A DNA stretch of 30,067 nt from Mnemiopsis leidyi (GCA_000226015.1 JH153560.1:55989-86055); one strand, 5' to 3'. Shown: positions 1 through 11,300, numbered from the stretch's first letter. Made by a program: numbers and translations. The notes: generated by a model from the sequence alone, not told the origin.

Positions 1-345
1 TGTACTAATGTTCATGTAAAAACTGTGTTGTGTATTGCAGTATCTTGTGTACTGTGTACTTATGTTCATGTAAAACTAGTGTTGTGTATTGCAGTATCTT
101 GTGTACTGTGTACTTATGTTCATGTAAAACTGTGTTGTGTATTGCAGTATCTTGTGTACTGTGTACTTATGTTCATGTAAAACTGTGTTGTGTATTGCAG
201 TATCTTGTGTACTGTGTACTTATGTTCATATAAAACTGTGTTGTGTATTGCAGTATCTTGTGTACTGTGTACTTATGTTCATGTAAAACTGTGTTGTGTA
301 TTGCAGTATCTTGTGTACTGTGTACTTATGTTCATATAAAACTGT
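1..345. repeat. 53-base tandem repeat, about 6.5 copies
   Basis: The unit (about 53 bases, one copy of 54) repeats nearly perfectly from the window edge to about 345. Each copy contains TGTGTATTGCAG followed by TATCTTGTGTAC, which reads like a plus-strand splice acceptor; the CAGs fall at 38-40, 92-94, 145-147, 198-200, 251-253 and 304-306. The period is not a multiple of three, so the short open frame across it (30-233) is a repeat artefact. The array probably lies in an intron of the plus-strand gene whose exons start at 558. Confidence 0.9.
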
Positions 346-557
346 GCTTGGTTTAAAGTACGTCTGGGTTTTTCTGTGTCTGTATGTTTGCGTGTCGGTG
401 TGTCTGTGTGTAAGCTCGCGAGGACTGTGTCTATATTTATTACACCGACTGCGTTGTAAACTCTACTTTTGACTCTGTTTCACCCTCCTAGAGGAATGTC
501 AACTATTTCTGACGTGCACCAGTAACACACTCATACATATGATGTAAAACCCTGCAG
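346..557. other. non-coding stretch, probable intron
   Basis: No coding signal is seen. The stretch ends in a plausible plus-strand acceptor (AAACCCTGCAG) at 547-557. I read it as part of the intron before the first visible exon of the 558-5161 gene. Confidence 0.4.
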
Positions 558-3500
558 AGCAAATCGTTTGCGGAGGACCTGTACGTGGACACGGCGGGAT
601 ACACGCCAGCTCTGACTGCGGAACAGTTTATCGCGGGGGAGAACTCACTTCCTAAAATTGTTTCTTTCTTGGAACTACGAGCAGCTAACTCAACGAGCAA
701 GGGATTTACAGCATCTAACGTACGTACCATAACATTTAATTGATTACTATAGTTTTTTGTTGTGTACTTTAAATGTACTGGGAATTAAGTATGGTTCAGT
801 ATATTGTGTCAACGAGATCTTTTTAGAGTCTAACTGCAAATGTGTAGCCGTATAGCCGTAAATTTACTTAGGTTGGTTATTCATGATTTTGAAAACCAAA
901 AGTAAAAGGAAGAGAAGAAGATGTTCCCACGCTACTTTTCTACGCTCAGTAATTAGTTCCTACTCGTAGCACACGTTTCTTTTTGGTAAATAATAGTTGT
1001 ACTTGACACACACTCCTAAGGAACTGAACTACAATTTCCGTTAGAATTTTCGTGAATAACATTACCACTAGCCTGGCCTGAACCTCTACAAAGCTACGTA
1101 CAGAGGAGAGTATACATTCCAGTGTATACACTGTATATCCTGCTCATGTAATAACCCTCGACTATGACCTGTAGTGGGGGCTCCAAAATTACAACGTGTG
1201 CCACTCTAAGAAGTTTAGGAAATATTTCCCTTGTCTAATAGCATGCCTGTCTTGGCAGATAAGGTATAATAGTTTTAAAAGGCGTCCTTGGGGAGTAGAA
1301 ATATTTACCACCCATTGGAATGCGCGAGATGATATTTGTTGCGCGCGCACTGATGCGCGCACTGATAATTTCATACGTCGTTCTTGCTTAGAGTAAGCTC
1401 GGCTGCTTAATTAGCATTGCATACGGAACTAAGATCAAGTTAATTAGCTATTTATTACACTCCCCCACCAGTAGTCGCTTGTTCCTGATGTGCTAAATAT
1501 TCAACATAAGTCACACCACTCGTCGTGACGTAGATCACTGTTACACAATTTCTAGCGATATTTAGCTAGAACTTAGTGCGCGTTCTCTGAGTATGTGTAT
1601 TGTGTAAGGTAAAGGTTATGTAAAATAACCTTAATTATGCTACTACATAATACTGTTCGCATATGCACCCGGAAACGGTGCTCTTCAGCGCTTTAAAACT
1701 CTAAATTTTCATCATCAAGGACAATTGTGAAGAGAACAATGACACTGACTCTCCTGTAAGTGTGTTTTACACAGACTGAGTGTGTTGATGACTTTTACTT
1801 CTCCCTTGACTTTGATTTGAGTGATCAACTTTGAGACAGTGGAGTGACGTTTGGCTATGGTTCGCTGAGTGCTTCTTAGTTTTTACAAGTCACTTAGTTG
1901 TTGATAGCCAGCGTTGTGACACTGGCGAAATTTGTTCAATCACAAAGTCTACCGTTAACATTATATGTTCTTCACAAAATTTCCTCACCTATGATTTCGA
2001 GCTTCTCTTTATGTAATTAAAGTAAAAGGGCGGCTCTACTGGCGAGATTTTAAAATTATCATATACCAAATAAAGACAAGGCGTGTTTATGAAGTTAATA
2101 AGTACATGCACTGGCACAAGAGTTTCTGTGAATGGCTTGACAGTCTGAATGTTGAGAGCATTGAGTGTAATCCCCATTATCAGCAGCTAGCCAACACCAC
2201 TCCTTGCAGCCATGACATATAGACACCAAGTCTCCAAGTCTGGGGCACACTCCGTTACATTGAGACCAGCAGTAGTTCTCATGACACCCCCAGGAGCATC
2301 CAGTCTGCGCGTCACAAGATTCCTGGGCACCCCATGCGCATTCACGCGGGACGAAACACTCGCCTTCTTCTATAGCCCCGTCAAAGGAGGTAGTTCCTGC
2401 GGGACACGGTAAACACTGGTTCCAGTCTCCACCTTCACTGTAACTACCAGCTTTACATTTCACACATTCCTCACCCTCTATAGCATACCCTGCTGGACAC
2501 ACTGAAATTGTAGACTTGTTAGTTTTAGGACACTTGGCAAATTGGCTAAACTTATTTAGTAAGTTTCGGCTAAGTGTCCCTGCATGCGGCGAGGACGGTT
2601 AACCTTACAGGAAATAAAACTTTAGGCCAAACTTCCGGAATCTCATGATAAAAGTTTGAGTTTTTAGGTTAACTGTCCAGTAAGAATTACGGACCTACAC
2701 AAGTAAGCCAGTTTTACACTAGTAAATTACACAGTTGCACATTATAACTATACTAAAAGTGTTGAAATTGCAATTAAACTTACATAGAGGAGACTCAGTA
2801 GGGGCTGGCTCTGTAGCAGGTCCAGTGTACACACCACTAGTTAACACAGTCAAGTAAAGTAGAGCTAACATCTTACTGCGGGGTTAACGATCTGATCTCG
2901 TTTTATTTAAGACGGATAGTGGAGTGTGAGGATAAGTTAACAGAATTAGGGGTTAAGGCTAACAGAATTACTTTTCAAAATGAGATTTGTTTGAGAATGA
3001 TGTGATTAGCACATTTGACAGCTGGCTAGTGTACCACGTGACAGCTGGCTATTAAATCACGTGACTTCTACATGTTGATGTAGTAATCTACTCACTACTT
3101 TCAGTCCAATGGAGGTGATCCTAAAGAGGTTGAAACCCTTAAAGCGGAGATCGCTGCTCTGAAAGCGGCCGTGAGTGAGAAAGCAGCCACGATCGAGGCC
3201 AAGTCGAGCAGGATCGAAGAGTTAGAGGCTGAGAACAAGGACCTCAGTGAAGAGCTGGATAAAGTTAAGGATGAGGTGAGTTTACTTTAGCCCTGGTTAC
3301 CATGACAACGTGGTGACAGCTCATTATATCTGAGTTTTACCTGTTTTATACCTTTTTTTGCCTATTTCAGCTGAAAATATGAAAAAGAATTTAATAATTT
3401 ATCCGATGACAATAAAATTATTCCTCTGCCTAAAAGCCAAAACTTCCTGAAATATCTAGGCGAGAATCTGTTTTGAAGTATACCTATAGTATTACTGTAC

Positions 3501-5161
3501 TGTCTTCGCATTGAGCGCATCACTTTGAACGTGCCACGAAAAGCACTTTAAGTAGAGAGTTTCATTCCTCTTTTAGCTTTCTCTCTAGGTTAATAACTAC
3601 AGGGTTGGCCGAAAAACGTCCATGTTTCCTTTTTATTAACGGGAGATGCGAGTCTAATATTTCTGCTCGTCGAGAATTTCTTAGCCAGGCCTGAAATGCA
3701 TGAAAGCGCGTGAAGGCCGCGACAGTTGGTTATCAACCTACAAATTGAAATTGATAAAACTTTCAGGTATGACTAACCTAAGGTACTGTTAAGGAACATT
3801 CGTGCCAATTTTTATCGAAATCAGCCGATGTTTAAATTTTCACTTTTAGGGGCCTTTTTAGAGCCTTTTAATGTAAACAATTCATATTGATATAGTCGAT
3901 GAGACAAGGGTTTACTTCGGTGGTGCTACACAAAAAGTTCAACATAGTATCTCAAAAATGAACTAGTTTACTCAAATCACGGGTGACTCAAAATTGTTCT
4001 GAATGGTAACTTCGAAGTGAAACAGTACACATCATTATTCATTAACAGTTCGCCCGATTTAAGTGAAAATTGGCATGAACGTTACGCCACCTATGACCAA
4101 TTATCATCTAAAGTTTAAATCAAAAATATTGATCAGAAGGGGAGCTATTTAATGAAACGCAATCAGAAGTTTTTTGTGGCCCGCCCTATATTTCTCACAC
4201 CCTCTAAACCTGAACTCGAAACCTGTTTAGTCCTGGCAAAGCCATACTTGCACGCAAGGCTTCATTGTAACAGTTATGACATAAACTAAGGGCTAATATC
4301 AAATATGCATATTGGATTGTTACCAAGGGTATCTAAGTTAGAACTGTGCGGTTCAGTAAGGGGCTACAAAAGGACAAACTGCACAATTACACATTTAAAT
4401 TGTAATTGTTTTTGTTATGACATACTCTTTAGATTATTTGATCTAACTTTAGTTATGCTAACTTTCTTTAATCTAATCGGGATCCAGTCCCTGTATATGT
4501 TGATATAATACATATAACCATTTTTTTAATTATTTATAACCATTTTTTTATTCACGACGTTTAATCCACTTCGTCTGTTTTTTACTGAATTAAATTTAGA
4601 AGTTGACATTGTTGGCCGGCCGGAATGAAACAATTAGTCCGACTATTCCTCCAACAAGAAATAAGACTAAATCTCCTTCAAGTTTTTCAAGAGTTCAGCG
4701 TTTGGTAAGGCTGAAAGTGCTAGACTTAGTTTGCTAAGCTACACAAGTAAAAGACTGACAGACTATAAGCTAAAAACAATTCGCCAAGCTAAAATTAGCT
4801 AACCAAGATGAATAATGCTAAAATACGCTAACTGACTCTGAGATAAACAATGCTAACCTATAGATTCTGGTAATTTGAGGGCTAACCGCTTATCAACATT
4901 TGTTTTATTTATTTGTTTATGCAACTTCAAACACAGGGTTTATAATATTTTCTAACGTGAAATCGCAAATTTATTGTAGTTATCACATATTTTGTGTTAT
5001 CTCTTAGTTTTACGATCTACAGTAAGACAGATATAAAGGATACGTATCCAGACTACTATCACCTTGACAGAACTTCACATCATCTTTCTTTCTCCGCACG
5101 TGCTAAAATGTTCCTTTTTCAGATTGCTGAGCTTCAAAAGAACGGAGTCGACAGCGACTAG
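558..5161 (+). CDS. unrecognised protein with C-terminal coiled coil, last three exons (5' end outside window)
   Basis: Three plus-strand exons join in phase 0: 558-719 (54 codons, after TGCAG, ending AAC|GTACGT), 3105-3275 (57 codons, after TTTCAG, ending GAG|GTGAGT) and 5123-5161 (12 codons and TAG, after TTTTTCAG). The first exon has a globular-looking segment (SFAEDLYVDTAGYTPALTA, then KIVSFLELRAA). The second is an almost pure charged coiled coil with heptads (ETLKAEIAALKAAVSEKAAT, later RIEELEAENKDLSEELDKV). The last adds IAELQKNGVDSD. The N-terminus lies outside the window, and I do not recognise the family. A possible polyadenylation signal AATAAA lies at 5448-5453, about 290 bases after the stop. 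The first visible intron (720-3104) hosts a gene on the other strand and the second hosts a transposon. The splice sites and the uninterrupted coiled coil make the model strong; the function is unknown. Confidence 0.75.
720..2094. other. intron sequence without further genes
   Basis: This is the intron of the plus-strand gene up to the 3' end of the nested minus-strand gene. Around 1315-1365 there is a GC-rich patch (GCGCGAGATGATATTTGTTG, then GCGCGCACTGAT twice in tandem). It shares the GAGATGATAT core with the dispersed repeats near 6300-7600. The open frames here (1189-1396, 1831-2016) lack splice or family support. Confidence 0.4.
2095..2871 (-). CDS. small secreted cysteine-rich protein with GCC2/GCC3 (ephrin-receptor-like) module
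   Basis: Two minus-strand exons, 2784-2871 and 2095-2501, give 164 residues. Exon 1 begins MLALLYLTVLTSGVYTGP, a typical cleavable signal peptide, then a Pro/Thr linker, and ends with donor GTAAGT in phase 1. Exon 2 follows acceptor ATTTCAG. The first part of the mature protein (CPAGYAIEGEECVKCKAGSY, then WNQCLPCPAGTTS) fits the short disulfide module known as GCC2/GCC3 or ephrin-receptor-like. The rest holds closely spaced cysteines (GCSWGCHENYCWSQCNGVC, ICHGCKEWCW) that I cannot assign. I count 20 cysteines, an even number, consistent with a secreted disulfide-rich product. The gene lies wholly inside an intron of the opposite-strand gene. The biological role is unknown, and nothing here identifies it as a toxin. 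Confidence 0.75.
3600..4188. mobile_element. non-autonomous mariner/Tc1-type element (MITE) with long imperfect terminal inverted repeats
   Basis: The left end (CAGGGTTGGCCGAAAAACG) and the reverse complement of the right end (TAGGGCGGGCCACAAAAAAC) match. The element is flanked by the dinucleotide TA on both sides (3598-3599 and 4189-4190), the target duplication typical of the Tc1/mariner superfamily. Inner parts also pair: AACTTTCAGGTATGACTAAC near 3759 resembles the complement of the segment near 4100, and TGCCAATTT recurs inverted at about 3803 and 4070. The inverted repeats therefore span roughly 200 bases. No transposase frame is present. It sits in the second visible intron of the plus-strand gene. 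Confidence 0.7.
4191..5100. other. intron remainder, AT-rich, no gene seen
   Basis: This is AT-rich intron sequence between the transposon copy and the last exon at 5123. The only open frame (4305-4508) has no splice context, no composition bias and no recognisable protein. Confidence 0.5.
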
Positions 5162-5171
5162 TGTACTTGAA

Positions 5172-5280
5172 GGTGCTACCCGTGGGGGCGTCCTCCTATC
5201 TAAGGGAGCCCCCTCTATATTGGGGCGCCCCCCTTTTCGGGGAGCCCCCCTTTTTTGAGGAGCCCCCTCCTTCGCTTGTA
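5172..5280. repeat. G/C-tract repeat in the 3' untranslated region
   Basis: Just after the stop codon at 5161, short runs alternate: GGGAGCCCCC, GGGGCGCCCCCC, GGGGAGCCCCCC, GAGGAGCCCCC. They are separated by T-rich spacers. The runs are partly self-complementary and would form GC-rich hairpins in the transcript. A single related GGGAGCCCCCTCCC occurs at about 13800. Confidence 0.7.
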
Positions 5281-6290
5281 TCGGAGGCGAGAATGTTTCT
5301 GGTGAAGTTTATTTGTCCGAAGTTTGTTTCTTATTTACCAATGAACTAATCATTTCATACTCAAGTTTTAGGATTCAATTTTGATATGTAAGTTTTTGAT
5401 ATGACTGTTCCACTTCGAGGCACAAATTATTGAATTTATTTGATGGAAATAAAACAATGTTTGACCTATCATTATCAAATTAACTGAAAGTGATAGCTGA
5501 CAAGTCGAATAGCTAAGATGACGGAAAGATACTGATAGTATATCCTTTGCACGCATTTTTAAATTACTATGCAATCATTCAACCTTTACTATGTACTGTT
5601 GCACTGACTTTTATATTTCTTCATTCTTTTTATCGAAATTATTCTAAAAATCTGATAGTTATGCCTATAGAAAAGTTGCAAGACCTTTATGCGGTAACTT
5701 GCGAAGCTACACCTAACTTTATCGTAACCACTCAGTCTCACCTCCCAGTTTTGAGAAGATCAAGCGCTTTTTGAATTGAATATTTTAGTGTCTTATGTAT
5801 TGTTTTACTTCGAATTGATTGAGTTAATATGAATCGGATTGATCATTATCAACATGTTGAAAATTACTATGAATATTGTTAGTATGATTTTTATGTTTTT
5901 GAATTTCGGCTAAATATGCGTTTATTGTTTCAGCTTTAAACTTAAAGTTAAGTTTTAGAAAACCCTGATCCCGTGGGCGTGACCAGTAAATTATGTTTAA
6001 AACCGACTCACGATAAATGTGATTTTAAAAGTAAAACTAAAACCGATTCTACTTTTAGTTGCTGGTAAATAGAGCAGATCTTAGAGTCAGAGTCAGAAGG
6101 ACACTGACAGGTAAGATCCAATGTTGTACTACAAGTTGTAGTTGTCGCGGTGATACGGCATCTTATTCCCATAGAATGAGGGTCGGACAAATTCAGATAA
6201 GATCCAAAGGTAAATGGATGATATAAAATCATGAAGGATGCATAATCCGAATCAAGATTTTTCAACGCTCATTAAATTAAAATTCCAAAA
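5281..6290. other. intergenic, no gene supported
   Basis: AT-rich sequence after the plus-strand gene. Open frames at 5368-5774 and 6008-6265 are short, lack splice signals and give no recognisable protein. The AATAAA at 5448 probably ends the upstream transcript. Confidence 0.5.
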
Positions 6291-6296
6291 ACCCAA

Positions 6297-7690
6297 ACCT
6301 TGACCGTTGACAAGATGATATTCGTGTGACTCACTCACACTGTGACCATGACCTGGGTGTCTCGGGTCTCAGTCATCAGTGCTTGTAAGTGTAAGTGTAA
6401 AAAAAAGTGAGAAATCAGCGTGCACCCTCCCAACATTTTACTCTCTTCGAATGTTTTCACGACGTGATACCAGACTCTCGCAGCTCAAAATCAAAGCTGA
6501 ACCGTGCCGTTTCGTTAAAGACTCGCACAGGGATATGCGACATACGTGTTTAGCAAGCTTTGACGAGATTATATCCGTCTAACGTTTTAACAAACTTTAG
6601 CTGCGTGAGTCGGGTATCACCGGGCCGCGACAAAGCAAGCTGAGCTGCTGTACAACACAAACTGCAGAGATTAAGATTCTTTACTGGGCGCTGTGCGGCC
6701 GGCTCTCTCTACGTTTCCGATTATAAAGACTGAGGTCCCCAGGCAAAAGCAGTCCGGTAAATGTTTGCTAGCCCTGCTGCCGCGAAGCGGCATGCAGCCC
6801 ATGCAGCCTCCGGCACGTTGCGCGGCTTTCTCCGGGCGTTCGCGTTGCGCGGCTCTCTCCGGGCGTTCGCGTTGCGCAGCTCTCTCTACGAATTTCCCTC
6901 CGTTAGTTCTAGTTGTTTCAAAGCAACAATTAGCTTGAGGTCCCCAGGCAAATCTAACTCTAAGTACCAGGTGCTTTCACCTAACCGGCCAGGTGCTTAC
7001 GCGCGCGCGGCTGCTACTCTAGTGGCGCGCGCAAAAGGGCTAGCACATAGCATTGGCAGTACAGTAACTTACATAGCTTAACAGTAACTTACGCACGCTA
7101 CCAGCTACGCGCGTCACCCGTTAAAGGCTGTTACGCCCGCGGAAAACGTTGATAATCACTGATCACGGGTACATCAGATGCAGATGTAACCTCTAAAACA
7201 GCGTTGAAAGTTTTAAAGAGTCTAGTTTCACAGACAGTAAGACTTGGACAGTTTTCTTTTAAATATTTGTACTTGTAGACAAATTCCAAGCTCCGATATA
7301 ATAAGAACAAATTAAATGCTTTAATTTCAAATGTAAAAATTTGATTAACAAAATGGTAAGAAAATAAACAACGTTCACAATACTGGATACCATCATCATA
7401 TTCATAATTAACTTAATCGCTCGATTGATTTTGAAATATCAGTTTTTAGTTTTTTATAGTTGCTCAGAAAATGCCAAGAAAGTATTTTAAACAATGACTC
7501 GAGGGTCAGTCCGGGATTACAGGCATGATCGTCGATCCACGATTCAGGTAAATTTGACCTTGACGAGATGATATCCGTCTAACATTCTAACGAAACGTTA
7601 GGAGAGCAGCAAGCCAGGAGAGCAGCAAGCTGCGAGCCGCGCGCGAGTCGGGTAACACCTCGACAAATTTGAGCATTTACAAAACATCTG
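6297..7690. repeat. cluster of degenerate dispersed repeats, GC-rich
   Basis: A motif close to TTGACGAGATGATATCCGTC occurs near 6303 (diverged), 6558 and 7558. The last two copies continue in parallel (CTAACGTTTTAACAAACTTTAG versus a close variant) and later share GAGTCGGGTAACACC, with extra sequence in the later copy (GGAGAGCAGCAAGC in tandem, about 7610). Between them, GCGGCTCTCTCCGGGCGTTC repeats at 25-base spacing (about 6815-6890), and GAGGTCCCCAGGCAAA occurs at about 6733 and 6938. The open frames at 6693-7081 run through these repeats and look non-genic. This could be an eroded SINE or composite MITE cluster; I found no clear ends. Confidence 0.5.
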
Positions 7691-8030
7691 TCGAGCGATT
7701 TAGTACGAACCATCATTGCATAATATAATAATCAATCATTTAAAAACAATAAATAAATTTTGTCTTATTAAACTCGGATAAAAACGGTGAACAAACGGAG
7801 GTCTCAGTTCAGTGACAGTTCTAAACTGGAGTTTCACCCATAATGAGTGGCCAGGAAAACATACTTTTAAATCGAGCGACAAGAACGCCAAACTCTTCGT
7901 TCTGTATCAATTCTGGAGGTAGAGTAACGTGCTGAGTAGAGTTGTGTGTAGAGCTCAAACCTGGGAGATAGGGAGGGTTACATCGTGACACAATATCAGG
8001 TAGGTATACTTATGGTTATTGTTATTTCTA

Positions 8031-8230
8031 GTTATAAATAGTTATAAATAGTTATAAATAGTTATAAATAGTTATAAATAGTTATAAATAGTTATAAATA
8101 GTTATAAATAGTTATAAATAGTTATAAATAGTTATAAATAGTTATAAATAGTTATAAATAGTTATAAATAGTTATAAATAGTTATAAATAGTTATAAATA
8201 GTTATAAATAGTTATAAATAGTTATAAATA
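8031..8230. repeat. perfect decamer microsatellite (GTTATAAATA) x20
   Basis: Twenty uninterrupted copies of GTTATAAATA span exactly 200 bases. Every unit includes TATAAATA, a strong TATA-box-like octamer, so the TATA elements recur once per DNA helical turn. The array lies about 130 bases beyond the predicted 3' end of the SNAPC4 gene. Absence of any mismatch implies recent expansion or assembly smoothing. Confidence 0.97.
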
Positions 8231-8360
8231 TAGTTCGACTTGAAAGTTTAGTCTAGTCTTTATAGCCCGCAGAAGAAATGAACAGATAGTCTCACGCGTA
8301 CATTACTATTTAAGCACTAAGAAGAGAGTGAACAAATTTTACTCCACGACCATGTTGCTT

Positions 8361-11300
8361 TCAGCGTGATAAGAAGTTGCAGTCTTCTGGTTGCCATTGA
8401 GAAACAAACACACTATCATACCAACCAACATACTACTACGGTACTACCAACCACCTCCGCCACTCGGCAGTTATTTATCTTTTGGTGTAAGGTACAAACT
8501 TCAAACGTACATTAACTACAAACACAGAATAACTTACCAGCTTGCTCCTGCAGTTTCGGGAGGTGATCCACCAGAAGAGTCCTGAAGGCAGATAGACTTG
8601 TATTGGAGGGTGGAGTGTAGTGCATCTTGAATTCGGGGTCATTTCCAACTTCAAACGCCTGCAGAGGTTGTGTTGTTCACATTTTGATTTATATCTTTGC
8701 AATTTCACTAAATAACTTTAAAAATCAAGCAATAAGAGTTGAAGTCATCAGTTATTAGGAATAAGTAACCTTCTTGTATATGGTGCCAGCATTAGAGCGA
8801 AGTAGGCCCAGTATGGGATCTGTGGAGAGAGACTGAACATTTCGAATATCCTCATCTTCCTCCTCCTCCTCTGTCGGATCTATCTCCTGAACTCTCCTCT
8901 TCAACTCACACTTATACAGAGCTGTCCTGCCCTGGATCTTACACTTCTGCAGGACCTCCTCAATCTTACCCCGCTGTTCAGGACCGGGCAGCATGTCCCG
9001 GAGTTCCTCCTGTAGAGCTTTAGTCAGGTATCGCTTAGGTCTGAGCAGCTCGTTCATCACGGTTCTCTCCCAGGGCAGCATTATTCTCTTGCAGGACCCC
9101 GTCAACAAGGTCTGTACTCTAACCCACCGTCTGAAGAGGACAGGAGCTGTGTACTTCAGTTCAAACTCCTTTCTTATGGCGGACCAGTTTTTGGGGCCGT
9201 GTCGCTTCACCGCGCTCATCAGTAGGAATGTTTCCTCCACACTCCAATGTTTGGTACCCCCGTTACTCCCGGACCTGTCTTTAGCAGCTAAAATCCGGAC
9301 TCTCTCCCGCACCTGGGCTCGGGTCCGGTCTTTCTGTACGTCCTTTATTTTCTGCCAGTCAAACCCGTGCTCTGATATAATGTCCATTATCTCCTCGTCT
9401 TCCTGAGTAGTCCACTTCCCTCTCCTTATCTGAGGACGTAGAGAGTACCTCCACCTCTGCAAACACTGGTCGCTGCTCTTGTCTCCCATGTAGTAGGACA
9501 AGTCTGCGAAGGAAGCCTCCCCGTAGATCATAACCGCGTCTGTAATGTGCTTATCATCTGTTACAGTCCAGGTAGTGATAGGTTTCTTCCGTATCTTGTG
9601 ATAGCGCTGTAGACACTGCCACCCCTTCCTGCCGGTCCCCATACACGATGCCACCAACTGCCAGGAGTTCAGGCCATGTTTCCGAACCTGCTTCTCCAGA
9701 AGAAGATCCTCCTCCTTCCCCCAGTCTTTCTTGTTCACCCCTGGACAGAGAAAGTTCTTCCACTGATTAGCGCAGTCAGCTCCAGACCTGACACAGGACA
9801 CTGCAGACATGGACTGTACCACCTCCTCCCACTGGAGTCTGGTCCAGGAGTCTATGTCCACCGTGGAGAAGAGGGTGGCGGGGGAGGAGCTCGCCAGCTC
9901 CTCATGATACAGGTCTAGATCTTTCTCTCCACTTATCTCCGAGTTTATCTTCTCGTCTATAACCGAGTTTTTCATGCACTCCTGGAGAGTGTTTCTGTCG
10001 TTCTTCCCCCACCCTGACTCGTACTGATACACCTGTAATATTGGAATTGTAAAATAGTGACAATATTGGATCAGGTGTATCACCCTGACTCGTACTGATA
10101 CACCTGTAATATTGGAATTGTAAAATAGTGACAATATTGGATCAGGTGTATCACCCTGACTCGTACTGATACACCTGTAATATTGGAATTGTAAAATAGT
10201 GACACCTGTACTCTGTAGAGTGTAGACTCAGGTTTGTAACCCCATCCCCCCACCCCATAATAAGTATTTAAAATAGCAGATATAGTATGGCATACTCGAA
10301 ACAACATTTTGTTTGGGTAACTCACAACACAAGGACATGAGGACACGATGACTAACCTGATATCGAGGGTTAGTAGAAAGTGCCACCTGATCTGGGTTGA
10401 GACGAGGTCCTATCTTATACTTGTTGGAGAAGTAAGGCGGCTTAAACCGCTGGAGGGACAGAATCTTGGAGTTTGCGGACCTGACGCTGCCTTGACGCCG
10501 ACTTTCCTTGTCTAACAAACCTTGGGACACGAGAAACAGGTGGTCTTCTTCGTCTCCTAGCTCTTTCTGCAGGTCAGTTATTTTTTATATTTCTGAATAT
10601 CTTTAGGACATGTTCAGCTAACTGTGCTGTTTTTCATGTTGAGTGAATGTATGCAAACTACTAAAATTTCAAAATAGTTTTAACTGATCAGTATGTCACC
10701 CCAGTGCACCCGCAAGAAGTCCCCAATGTGCTCCAGTTACCTGCTTGTCCCTATTTTTCTGTAACCGACATTCCACTTCCCCAGTAAGTTTGGAGATGAA
10801 GTCCTGGTACTGCAAGTTCATTTCCAACACGTCGTATAGCTTCTCTACGTCTAGCGTGTCTGAGTCCACAAACTGGTTCATTCCTTTAAAGTAATCTTCC
10901 TCCTCCTCCTCCTCCGTGTTTTCCTCTTCTTCTACCTGTAAATATTGGATATTCTGTAACCTTGCTAACTAAACCAAGATTCTGTAACCTTGAGCTAACT
11001 AAACCAGGATACTGTATCCTTGCTAATTAAACCAGGATACTGTAACTTCTCTAACTAAACCAGGAATCTGTAACCTCACCAACTAAACTAAAATTCTGTA
11101 ACCTCGCTAACCTCGGCAATTTCAGAATTGAACTTCTCGTAATCATCCTGCACCACAACTTCCTCCTTTTTCTGAAGGACCTGGTCTATTTTTAGCAAGA
11201 GAGCCTCGTGATCTCGAAGTAACGATGTCAAGTCTGACATGTCTATGTCCTCTGCAGTTTTCTTGCCGCTCCCGGCAGCGTTGTCAGCGTCTCCTGTCGT

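Noticed and set aside
30-233. Open frame of repeated Cys/Ser/Leu peptides at the left edge
   Set aside because: It is created by the 53-base tandem repeat; period not divisible by three, no start context and no family.
5161-5349. Small open frames just after the stop codon of the plus-strand gene
   Set aside because: They cross GC-tract repeats in the 3' untranslated region and have no support.
6440-6660. Possible tRNA-derived SINE head
   Set aside because: I could not find A and B boxes at correct spacing or a cloverleaf; left as an unclassified repeat.
6693-7081. Two overlapping Ala/Arg/Ser-rich open frames
   Set aside because: They lie in GC-rich tandem repeats without splice signals; codon content is explained by the repeats.
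8993-9406. Plus-strand open frame of 137 codons
   Set aside because: It is antisense to the SNAPC4 Myb exon and shows no protein features of its own.
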